From Petunia secreta (taxonomy: Eukaryota > Streptophyta > Magnoliopsida > Solanales > Solanaceae), in contig JARKIP010000049.1 of assembly GCA_029990175.1 (NCBI GenBank), forward strand, positions 13,246,001 through 13,310,000: DNA of 64,000 nt, read 5' to 3'. The translations under genes were made by a program, and so were the position numbers. Shown here one piece after another: positions 48,383-58,450 of the stretch; position 1 is the stretch's first letter; each line of letters opens with the position of its first letter. The notes beneath the pieces are model-generated. The model worked only from the letters and a program-made list of their open reading frames with translations. It made no database searches and was not told the origin of the DNA.

Positions 48383-49420
48383 ATGGCTAATATTTCTAAG
48401 ATTGAATTTACTGCCCTTGATATATCGGGCAAAAGTTGTCTTTCATGGGTTTTAGATGCTGAAATCCATTTAGATGCGATGAGTCTTGGAGACACCATCA
48501 AAAATAATAATCAAGCATCTAATCAAAACCGTGCTAAAGCAATGATATTCCTGCGTCATCATCTTGATGAAGGTCTAAAAATAGAATATCTCACGTTTAA
48601 AGATCCACTCATGCTGTGGAATAGCTTGAAAGACAGACATGACCACCTGAAGATGGTCATACATCCACAAGCACGTTATGACTGGATCCATCTGAGGCTA
48701 CAAGATTTTAAAACAATTAGTGAATATAATTCTGCTATGTTTAGAATTATTTCTCAGTTGAAATTATGTGGAGAAAATATCACTGATAGTGACATGCTTG
48801 AGAAAACATTCTCCACTTTTCATGCCTCGAATGTGCTCGTGCAGCAGCAATATCGAGAGATGAAATTTAGTAAGTATTCTGAGTTAATTTCACATCTGCT
48901 TGTTGCTGAACAACATAACAGATTATTGATGAAAAATCATGAAAGTCGACCCACTGGTTCTGCTCCATTCCCAGAAGTGAGTGAGACGAATTTCCACCAA
49001 AAACGTGGAAAGTGTCGTGGCCCCAGTCGTGGCCGCGGTCGTGGTCGTGGTCGTGGTCGAGGAAGAAACTCCTATCATGATGATCGTTATGCACCAAAAT
49101 CCCCTGACCACCAGCAGTGGAAAGGAAAGGATAAAAAGCATGAAGCGGTGCAAACGGAAAATTCAGAGAATGGTTGCTACCGTTGTGGAGCAAAAGGACA
49201 TTGGTCACGTACCTGTCGTACGCCAAAGTACCTAGTTGATCTCTATCAAGCATCTCTGAAAAAGAAAGGAAATAATGCTGAAGCCAACTTTATGTCTGAA
49301 GATAATGTGGACTTCACGCATTTGGACATAGCAGATTTCTTTGAGATCCCTGAAGGACAGATCCCTGAAGGACAAATAAATCATCTGACTGGTGATGGAT
49401 CAGTAGCCAAAGAGACTTAA
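48383..49420 (+). CDS. Copia Gag polyprotein
   Basis: An uninterrupted 345-residue frame. The N-terminal two-thirds is the Copia-type gag core (SCLSWVLDAEIHLDAM near residue 18, RYDWIHLRLQDF near 100, MLEKTFSTFHASN near 138). It is followed by an arginine/glycine-rich basic stretch (about residues 213-230) and one CCHC knuckle (CYRCGAKGHWSRTC near residue 266). A tandem hexapeptide IPEGQ occurs near the C terminus. Gag packages the element RNA into cytoplasmic particles. The frame ends at TAA/TAG-type stop 117 bases before the pol ATG. Confidence 0.9.
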   Translation: MANISKIEFTALDISGKSCLSWVLDAEIHLDAMSLGDTIKNNNQASNQNRAKAMIFLRHHLDEGLKIEYLTFKDPLMLWNSLKDRHDHLKMVIHPQARYDWIHLRLQDFKTISEYNSAMFRIISQLKLCGENITDSDMLEKTFSTFHASNVLVQQQYREMKFSKYSELISHLLVAEQHNRLLMKNHESRPTGSAPFPEVSETNFHQKRGKCRGPSRGRGRGRGRGRGRNSYHDDRYAPKSPDHQQWKGKDKKHEAVQTENSENGCYRCGAKGHWSRTCRTPKYLVDLYQASLKKKGNNAEANFMSEDNVDFTHLDIADFFEIPEGQIPEGQINHLTGDGSVAKET

Positions 49421-49536
49421 ATACATTTTAAGTTATGTTGTTTGTAATAGTTTGTATGTTTAATATTATTGTAGTAATACTAGTAAAGTTTTGTTTTAAT
49501 AATAAAGCATGTAATATATGATGTCTGTTTTTATCT
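49421..49536 (+). other. Gag-pol spacer with AATAAA
   Basis: 116 bases without coding sequence; it contains TATTGTAG (a possible splice acceptor) and AATAAAGCATGTAATATATG, which resembles a plant polyadenylation region. Confidence 0.45.
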
Positions 49537-52500
49537 ATGTTATTTTATTTTGAAGAACACATGGATATCCCTCAAACTTTATTTGGATCAAAGATCAATT
49601 CTGAAGATATTTGCGTAATTGATAGTGGAACAACACATGCCATATTCAAAGATCGAAAATATTTTTCACACTTGATAATGAGAAAGGCAAATGTTTCTAC
49701 TATTTCTGGTAATACTAATTTAATTGAAGGCTCCGGAAGAGCAACTATATTTCTGCCTAAGGGAACAAAACTTATTATAGATAATGCATTGTTCTCTTCC
49801 AAGTCCAGAAGAAACTTGTTAAGTTTTAAAGATATCCGCCGAAATGGATATCATATTGAGACAATAAACGAAATGAATAATGAATATCTTTGTATTACAA
49901 AGAATGTCTCTGGCCAGAAATATGTTTTAGAAAAGTTGCCAACTTTATCTTCTGGCTTATACTGTACAAAGATTGGTACAGTTGAAGCACACTCTGTTGT
50001 AAACCAGAAGTTTACTGATTTAAATAATTTTGTGCTTTGGCATGACCGTTTGGGTCATCCTGGATCAATAATGATGAGGCGAGTCATTGAAAATTCAAGT
50101 GGGCATTCACTTAAGAACCTGAAGATTCTTAAAAGTGATGAATTTTCTTGTACTGCTTGTTATCAGGGAAAGTTAATCACTAGACCATCACCAACAAAGG
50201 TTTGATTTGAATCCCCTACGTTTTTAGAACGTATCCATGGGGATATATGTGGACCTATTCATCCACCTTGTGGATTGTTTAGATATTTTATGGTCCTAAT
50301 TAATGCATCTTCAAGATGGTCTCATGTGTGCCTGTTATCATCTCGCAACCTGGTGTTTGCGAAATTGTTGGCACAAATAATTCGATTAAGGGCACAATTC
50401 CCTGATAATCCTATTAAAGCTATTCGCCTTGATAATGCTGCAGAATTTTCATCCCAAGCTTTTAATGATTATTGTTTATCAGTCGGAATAAGAGTTGAAC
50501 ATCCTGTAGCTTATGTTCATACTCAAAATGGCCTTGCAGAGTCATTTATTAAACGACTACAATTGATAGCAAGACCGCTGTTAATGAAAATAAAATTGCC
50601 CACTATTGCTTGGGGTCATGCTATTTTACATGCTGCATCACTTGTTCGTCTCAGACCGACACATTATCATGAATTCTCCCCGTCACAATTAGTTTTTGGC
50701 CATGAACCGAATATTTCTCATCTACGAATATTTGGATGTGCTGTATATGTGCCAGTAGCACCACCACAGCGCACTAAGATGGGACCCCAGAGAAGGCTGG
50801 GAATATATGTTGGGTTTGAGTCGCCCTCTATTATTCGGTATCTTGAGCCATTAACGGGAGATTTATTCACTGCTCGATTTGCAGATTGTCGATTTGATGA
50901 GACAACTTTCCCACAATTAGTGGGAGAGAAAAAGGAAATAAATAGAGAAATTGTGTGGAAAATTCCATCATTATCTCATTTTGATCCACGTACCCCTACA
51001 TGTGAACAAGAGATCCAGAAGATCGTTCATTTTCAAAATATAGCAAATCAAATGCCTGACGCATTTACTGATTTGAAAAGAATTACTAAATCACATATCC
51101 CTGCAGAGAATGTGCCAATTCGGATGGATATCCCAGCAGGACCATCTAGTAGTGTCATAGCCAGTGAAACTAAAACACGCCTGAAGCGTGGTAGACCACT
51201 AGGTTCCAAAGATCGAAATCCTAGAATAAGAAAAATAACAAATGATCAGGATGACACTATGAAAGAATCTCTTGAAGATAACCAAGATCTTATTAATCCT
51301 GAATTTCCTGAAGAAATTAATGAACCTGAGACTCAAGTGAGTGAGGAATATTTAATAAATTCCACTGGTGATGGAATAAATTTGAATCGATCAAAAATAG
51401 AGGTGGATGATGTTTTTGCATATAGTGTTGCACTTAATATTATGCAAGATAATGAGGATTTTGAACCTCAATTTATTCAACATTGTCGACAAAGAAATGA
51501 TTGGCCAAAATGGAAAGATGCAATTCAAGCAGAATTGAGCTCACTTGCCAAACGTGATGTTTTTGGACCTGTAGTCCAAACACCTAATGGTGTAAAACCA
51601 GTTGGCTTTAAATGGGTCTTTGTGCGTAAACGAAATGAGAAAGTGAAATAATAAGATATAAAGCACGCCTTGTTGCACAAGGATTCTCACAAAGACCTGG
51701 TGTCGATTATGAAGAAACATATTCACCTGTTATGGATGGGATAACATTTCGATATCTCATCAGTTTAGCTGTACATGAAAAACTTGAAATACACCTGATG
51801 GATGTAGTTACAGCATACCTATATGGCTCACTTGATAATGAAATCTATATGAAAATCCCTGAAGGATTTAAAATGCCTGAAGCATATAATTCAAAGTCTC
51901 GGGAAATGTACTCAATCAGATTACAAAGATCTTTGTATGGTTTAAAACAATCAGGGCGCATGTGGTACAATCGCCTTAGTGAGTACTTGATGAAGGAAGG
52001 TTATATAAACAATGTCAAATGTCCATGTATATTCATAAAGAAAACAACATCACAATTTGTTATACTTGCTATTTATGTTGATGACATAAATCTCATTGGA
52101 ACTCCAGAAGAGCTCCAAAAGGCAATTGATTATTTAAAGAGAGAATTTGAGATGAAAGATCTTGGAAAGACAAAACTTTGTCTTGGTCTACAAATTGAAC
52201 ATTTAGTAGACGGAATCTTTATTCATCAATCTGCCTATACAGAATAGGTCTTGAAACAATTTTATATGGATAAAGCACATCCATTAAGTACTCCAATGAT
52301 TGTTCGATCCCTTGAAGTGGATAAAGATCCGTTCCGGTCTCAAGAAGAAGATGAGGAACTTCTTGGTCCTGAAGTACCATATCTAAGTGCAATTGGTGCA
52401 CTTATGTATCTTGCTAACTCTACAAGACCTGATATAGCATTTTCTGTTAATGTTTTAGCAAGATTTAGTTCTGCTCCTACACATCGACATTGGAAAGGTA

Positions 52501-53087
52501 TCAAACATGTATTGCGATATCTGAAAGGATCTGTTGATATGGGTTTATTTTATTCTAACAAATATGGTGCAGATCTTGTTGGTTATGCAGATGCAGGCTA
52601 TTTATCTGACCCACATAGGGGTCGATCTCAATCTGGTTACCTCTTCACATGCGGATGTACTGCCATATCATGGCGATCTACTAAACAATCAATGTGTGCT
52701 ACTTCTCCAAATCATGCTGAATTAATAGTTATTGATGAAGCAAGTAGGGAATGCGTATGGTTGAGATCAGTGATTCATTTCATTCGAGAAAGATGTGGTC
52801 TTAAGTGTGATACCAAAATACCCACAATCTTATATGAGGACAATACTTCATGCATAAACCAATTGAAGGAAGGATTTATAAAAGGAGATAGAACAAAGCA
52901 CATTTCACCAAAGTTCTTCTTCACACATGATCTCCAAAAGGATGGTGAAATTAACGTGCAACAAATATGTTCATGTGATAATCTGGCAGATTTTTTCACT
53001 AAATCTTTACCGCCTGCAACTTTTGAAAAGATGGTATACAAGATTGGAATGAGAAAACTGAAGCACCTTGATCGAAGTTTTCATTAG
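49537..53087 (+). pseudogene. Copia Pol polyprotein (protease-integrase-RT-RNase H), disabled
   Basis: Domains in order: protease (IDSGTTHAIF near 49620), GAG-pre-integrase zinc region (LWHDRLGHPGS near 50035, CTACYQGK), integrase core (IRLDNAAEFSS near 50423, HTQNGLAESF near 50518), reverse transcriptase (KARLVAQGFSQRPGVDYEET near 51660, YVDDINLIG near 52076) and RNase H (GYADAGYLSDPHRGR near 52580, DNLADFFTKSLP near 52978). Stops interrupt the frame at 50203-50205 and 52246-52248, and a one-base frameshift near 51640 moves it from frame 1 to frame 3. Otherwise the domains are full length. In live elements this enzyme set copies and integrates the element. Confidence 0.93.
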
Positions 53088-53298
53088 GGGGAGTAAAATA
53101 CGTGTTGTACTCTTTTTTCCTTAACCATATTTTTTTCCACTGGATTTTCTTGGTAAGGTTTTTAATGAGACAACTGATAATGCGTATTACAAGACAAGTG
53201 TACTCTTTTTCCTTCACTAAGACTTTTTTCCCACATGGTTTTTTCTTAGTAAGGTTTTAACGAGGCATATTATCTATTAATGAACATCCAAGAAGGAG
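53088..53298 (+). repeat. Copia 3' untranslated region with two degenerate tandem units
   Basis: GGGGGAGTAAAA follows the pol stop. Two related units (about 53105-53175 and 53199-53275) each carry TACTCTTTTTCCTT, CCAC(T)GG...TTTTCTT and GTAAGGTTTT(T)AA. The same motif series appears in the 38153-42773 element. A purine tract AAGAAGGAG abuts the 3' LTR. Confidence 0.75.
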
Positions 53299-53554
53299 TG
53301 TTATGAATATGTTATATTGTGGATGTCCATTACTCCCATAGCTTCCTGAAGAAGCTTGATCTACAAGCAGCTTACAAGCAGGCAGCTTACAAGCAGATAG
53401 CTTACAAGTAGCTTATGAAGCAGCTTCTTTTCTTCTATAAATAGGAAGTCATTTCAGTTTATTATGTAAAACAGTTTGAAATGAAATAATATATCAGTCT
53501 CTCTCTATACAGTTTCTCTGTTTTATTTATTTTACAGCTTTTATTTTCACAACA
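53299..53554 (+). repeat. 3' LTR of the Copia element
   Basis: 256 bp, ending 230 bp before the SFR2 start codon and in the same orientation as SFR2. It retains the TATA box (TATAAATAG near 53437). Confidence 0.95.
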
Positions 53555-53784
53555 AAAATAAAAAAATTGAAACAACCCAACTTCTAGTACGCTCGTGATT
53601 TACTTAGAAGCCAAAATGATGCTCTCAAAATGCAATCCAAATCAGTCACACTCCAGCATTAGCTAGTGCATATAAGACTCCAAATTTAGAAACCAAAGCA
53701 TAATGCTTCACGCAAACTGAATTTTCGTATTGGCTCACAAGGCCACTCTATTCTCCTCCACACACACACACACACACACTGCTA
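53555..53784 (+). promoter_or_regulatory. SFR2 proximal upstream region with (CA)n tract
   Basis: Only 230 bases separate the Copia 3' LTR from the SFR2 ATG. A (CA)11-like microsatellite at 53758-53779 lies in the presumed 5' UTR. No clear TATA box was recognised in this piece, so either the core promoter is TATA-less or it lies in or beyond the LTR. Confidence 0.5.
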
Positions 53785-56700
53785 ATGTCAGTTATTGCGT
53801 TGTTCACGGCGGCGACGAAACTTGCCGGAATCCTAGTTACCGTCACCGTTGCCGCCAATGCTTTTTCCTATTCCGTTTACCGGAAAAAAAATCTCAAGCA
53901 TTTTCGCTCTCCCATTAATGACTCCGCCGATGTTTTAGCTCATTTCAATATCAATCCTTCTGGTAAATTCACTTACAAATTCATATTAGCTTAGCACTTG
54001 CTACGTTCTATTTTATGTGACATAGTTCGGAGTAGTTAAATTGACTAATTTTACGTGTGCTTTCTATTTGCATATTTAAAAACTACGTAGAAAGTATTGT
54101 AAGCACAATAGTTAATAATATTGAAATTTTAAAAGTGTCTAAAAGATATGGTCAGGCCAGATAAGAACTCGTTTGACTCTCCAAATAGTAATTTTGTCAC
54201 ATAAAATAGAATAGAGGGAGTAGTATTTAGTCCATTTTTTGGATGGTCGGGTTTATATAGAATGCACATATACTCTATATGTTTCGTTTTACAGGAAAGT
54301 GTGTGACTGGAAATGGAGAGTAATTTGTTAAATGATTACTACTATTACTTCATTAAGTTCCATGGAGAAAATATTACTTAGCTCTAAGTTTAAAATTTGT
54401 GTCGTTACGTGAAGATAATTAATTACAGAACATCCAAAATGGAAAGAGTTACTAAAACGGAGAGAGTACGTTCTTAGTACTGCTTCACTCCGTGACAAAG
54501 TTTGAATCAACACGAAGTTTAAGAAATAAAGTAAGGTTTTTGAAACTTGTGGTTTTAAACATGCTTGAAATATTTTTGTGGCTATAAAAGCTTCTCACTA
54601 GGGTAAAAAAAAAGTTTTTAAGTTAAATTATTTCTTAATTTAGAAAGTTGTCATTCTTTTTGTGCACCACATAAATTGGGACATATGGAGTAGTACTTAT
54701 TCCATTTTTGGATGGTAGAGCGACCTTCACCAGTATGTTTACCATACATCACTTGGTCTAGTCAATGTTGATGGACACAAGATTATAGTGCTTTTGATTA
54801 AAGTTTAGATTTGAATAGTGGCAGATTCAGGATTTGCATGTTATATCCGCCTCTGGATAGGAAGGTGGATAGGCCCTTATCCCTCCCTCCGTGGATGGGT
54901 CTTTCCTGAATATCCACTTTCCAAGAACTCTTAATTGTGAGAATGAGTGCACTCTGCAGTGCCATCCACATTCTTCTAAGGTCTCAGTACGATTCTGTGA
55001 GTTGTGACTGATATATGTTGATAACGTTTTTATGTGACGTTAGATTAAGTTAGTGTTTTGTGTGCTACAACTAGCATAACATGAAGCTGGAAAACTGCAG
55101 CTAGGTAATCAATAGGAAAAACACAAAATCTCATGGTTACACACTATAACCCTGCAGGGCTGTACTCTGTGGTCATACAGTTTAGTATTGTAAGTAAATT
55201 TCACTTTCCGGTTATACGACTTATTCGACATTTATATGACTCATGCCTTCACATAGATTCATTTGATTGTTAACATAATTGTCGAGCATCCTTATATGTG
55301 TATGTGGTTTGATCCGACTGTGATACTCTCTAGAAGGAGAAGAGGAATTCTTTTTTGGATTGGCTACAGCACCAGCACATGTTGAAGACAGGCTCGATGA
55401 TGCTTGGCTCCAATTTGCCGAAATTACTCCCTGTGACAGGTCAGAGTCACATGAACAACAACCTCAACCAGTAGACGCTATGATAGCCTCTGCTACAGGT
55501 GATGGTGGATCTCAGCAAGCTTCCTTACCTCAGAGAGAAGCTAATAAGACCATGAAGAGGAAAAAGTCCCTTAAGATAGCAATCGAGGCACAAATAAGAG
55601 GGTTTGAGAAGTACATAGAAGTGGAGGAGCCAGCCCCAACTGAGCAATGTCATCATAATGTTGCTGCCTGGCATAATGTCCCACACCCGTAAGTTCTATG
55701 GTACATTTCGACATTTTAATTGGAGTCTCAGTAATTATGGATGCATATCATGCTGAATTGTGACTAAACTAAACTTGTATGATTTTGCTCTCTGAAAACC
55801 TCAATCTGTGAAGTGTACATAACTATGATTTTTATCTCGACAAACCCATTATCCACTTTATTTGCTTTGACTTGTTGAAATTTTGGGATTGTCTCAGGGA
55901 GGAAAGACTAAGGTTTTGGTCTGATCCTGACACAGAATTGAGATTAGCCAAAGATACTGGTGTGCAAGTCTTTCGAATGGGAATAGATTGGTCCAGGGTC
56001 ATGCCTGAAGAGCCACTCAGTGGAATTAAAGAAGCTGTAAGAAATTAACTACAAAATGCAAATGTCTACTTTAATATTTTTTATTACATCCTGTATGTAA
56101 CCATTCTTACAAATCATACTGACGAATGATATCTAGAACTCACGCTAGAACGTAATTGTATAACCTACTTCTGTATCACTAACAGTGTCCCATTTGAGAC
56201 GTCTAATGGAAATGGATTCTAATATATTACCTGTGCTAAGTATAACTGATATTCAGGCTAATTTGTGATGTTAAAGAGTTGTAAAGTAGGCTTCCGCTGT
56301 TCCAAGTTTGATATACACCTTTTATTTTCAGGATTTTTCAAATTAATTTCCACCTAAAAGGTGTTATCTTCTATCAAAATAATAGAACACCACCGTTTAT
56401 ATTCGACTTGCTGGTACTCTTTTCAACAGAACCTTTTCTTTAATTTTTATTTATTTATTTTGATCAAATTCAACAATACCACTTCTGTATTTCAATTTTT
56501 AGAAAAGCTTGAATGAGAATTAGCCATCACCTGTTCCCCCATTTTAGACTAAAGAGTATACTTTTCCATCTTACTTTTTGTTAGTGTCAAGGCAAAATGG
56601 GGAATCATACTTTTATTTTCTTCTGTGAGGGGCTGGGAGTATAAGGTTTGCTTGGTATTAACATGGTGAATATGCTTCAAGTTCTCCTAAGATATATTGC

Positions 56701-57438
56701 CGGTCCTTAAAAAGAAAAAGACATATTAAGTTACTTGGTGTATTCTGTAGGTCAATTTTGCGGCATTGGAGCGATATAAATGGATCATTAATAGGGTCAG
56801 ATCATATGGGATGAAGGTCATGCTGACATTGTTCCATCACTCTCTACCACCGTGGGCGGGAGAGTATGGGGGATGGAAACTGGAAAAGACAGTTGACTAC
56901 TTCATGGAATTTACCAGGTCTGGCTACTGTAAATTTTTTATCCCCTTGGCCGAGTTCATATATATCAGATAATTTCCCTAGCGCTATTAGCTTAAATTAT
57001 AGATACTCGATATTGCTTCTTTACTCCTATTTCTTTAGTCTTCCATCAGCTATCTAAATTACTTATATCAATTAGAAGCAATTCTGAACTATCACATGTA
57101 ACAGTTACACATTTGTTCAACCAACAGAAATTTATGCAGTTCATGTTCAAGCACTGTAACGGGCACTCAGGTCCTACTCTCACGTGAACTAATAGATATG
57201 TGCTTCTCTGTTACAGGCTTGTTGTTGACTCTGTTGTAGATATAGTGGACTATTGGGTCACTTTTAATGAGCCTCATGTCTTTTGTATGCTCACTTACTG
57301 TGCTGGTGCCTGGCCTGGTGGTAATCCTGATATGCTGGAGGTTGCTACTTCTGCTTTACCTACTGGTGTCTTCAATCAGGCCATGAACTGGATAGCAGTT
57401 GCACATTCAAAGGCATATGATTATATTCATGAAAAGAG
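53785..57438 (+). CDS. SFR2: SFR2, galactolipid:galactolipid galactosyltransferase (exons 1-5, 3' part outside window)
   Basis: Inferred exons: 53785-53962, 55334-55688, 55898-56036, 56751-56917 and 57217-57438; all introns are GT-AG and all joins keep frame, giving about 353 residues. The N terminus has a hydrophobic anchor (LAGILVTVTVAANAFSY) followed by FRSPI, as in Arabidopsis SFR2. The family 1 glycosidase fold follows (FFFGLATAPAHVEDRLDDAW, FRMGIDWSRVMPEEP, LFHHSLPPW, VTFNEPH with the acid/base glutamate). SFR2 sits in the chloroplast outer envelope and transfers galactose between monogalactosyl lipids, protecting membranes during freezing. The nucleophile glutamate exon and C terminus lie beyond 64000. 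The exon 5 donor (GTTTCC) is weak. Intron 5 is enlarged by a 6.4-kb retroelement. Confidence 0.93.
54001..54220. mobile_element. Stowaway-type MITE in SFR2 intron 1
   Basis: Ends CTACGTTCTATTTTATGTGA and CACATAAAATAGAATAGAGG GAG (reverse complement), 220 bp. TA follows the right end; the left flank reads TG, perhaps a mutated TA. Confidence 0.7.
54273..54466. mobile_element. Second Stowaway-like MITE in SFR2 intron 1
   Basis: Ends CTCTATATGTTTCGTTTTA and TAAAACGGAGAGAG, flanked by TA on both sides (54271-54272 and 54467-54468), 194 bp. The terminal repeats are imperfect. Confidence 0.6.
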
Positions 57439-57557
57439 GTTTCCAGCTACTCCTTTTACTTTTATTTCTCTTTTCATTTCATGGTACAATGAGATATCGT
57501 TTCTCCATCGTGTTTCTAGGCATTTTGGAGACCTGAAGTTTGTTTTTTGATTGATTT

Positions 57558-58287
57558 TGATGAGAATCAAAATGCGGAAAGTAAAAAGGATAAAGAACGA
57601 GACGTAACTCGATCTCTAATCCCAAGTAGCAACGGAGAACTTGTTCCGTTACACCCCGGGAGAAGGACAAGAACACCTACGCTATGCAACTACCCTCGAG
57701 TCAACTAGAACTCGCAAGTAGAATGGTCGGATAGGGGTTGTTAGGCAACTAGAATCCACTAGAAGTAACAAGTCCCAACTAAGGTTGGTTTTCATAAAAC
57801 CCAAAGAGAATCCACTCTTTACAATATTCAATTCATCATTCAACATAAACTAAGTGTAAAATAAGCTAGGCTTGGCTATTTATAGTGTTTCCCAAGCTTA
57901 CACAATGACTTAAATACCCTTACTAATAAGGTTCACCAAATAAGCCACGTAGGGCAAAACAGTAAAAGAAACATAAATTCAGTAGCTAGGAGGGGCGCCT
58001 GGGGCTGGGAGGGGCGCTTGGATCATGCTGAAGCTAGGCGGGCGCCTGGGCTGGGGCGCCTAGGCAGGCGGGGCGCCTGGCACCATTTTGCACACTTAGG
58101 CAGTGAGCTTCCTAGGCGGGGCGCCTGGCTGTGCTGGGCCTTCCTCCTCCTCCTTAGGCGTGGAGCCTAATGTTGAAACCATCCGGAACACTTCCAAAGC
58201 CCGTGACCTCAAGTCCTTTGTATCTTCCAAGCTTGGTACATGTTGGAAAGTGTTGGAAGATGTCTTGTCTCGATTTGGGGCTTATCA
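57558..58287 (-). repeat. 3' LTR of the intron-5 element
   Basis: 730 bp. The TATA box (CTATAAATAG on the minus strand) is at 57876-57885. GGCGCC-containing units fill 57990-58130. One 20-bp unit fewer than the 5' LTR. Confidence 0.95.
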
Positions 58288-58301
58288 TCCTCCCCTTCTT
58301 G
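58288..58301 (-). other. Polypurine tract of the intron-5 element
   Basis: CAAGAAGGGGAGGA on the minus strand, directly abutting the 3' LTR start; it would prime plus-strand synthesis. Confidence 0.8.
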
Positions 58302-58450
58302 AGAAGATTTCGTCCTCGAAATCAATGCATTCACGTCCATGGCATCTTCTCTTCGGGGTGCCCAATGCTCTCCTCCTTTGTAACTCTTGATCGTCACCTT
58401 GACATAGGTCTCTTCCAAGATCTCCCTTGCCTTAACATGGAGCTTAGAAC

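Larger units (their letters stand above)
48029..53554 (+). mobile_element. Complete Copia LTR retrotransposon with disabled pol
   Basis: LTRs at 48029-48317 and 53299-53554 begin TGTTATGAAT and end CACAACA; a perfect AAAAT duplication flanks them (48024-48028 and 53555-53559). The order gag, protease, integrase, reverse transcriptase, RNase H fixes the superfamily as Ty1/copia. Outside a 33-bp repeat-length difference the LTRs differ at about seven positions by eye, so the insertion is older than the one in SFR2 intron 5. Two stops and one frameshift in pol make it non-autonomous today. Confidence 0.95.

Noticed and set aside
48867..49253. Antisense open frame rich in HDHDRG repeats
   Set aside because: Shadow of the RG-rich part of the Copia gag gene.
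57439..57550. Reading through the SFR2 exon 5 donor into FPATPFTFISLF...
   Set aside because: SFR2 homology stops at HEK, a GT follows, and the extension is T-rich intron-like sequence.
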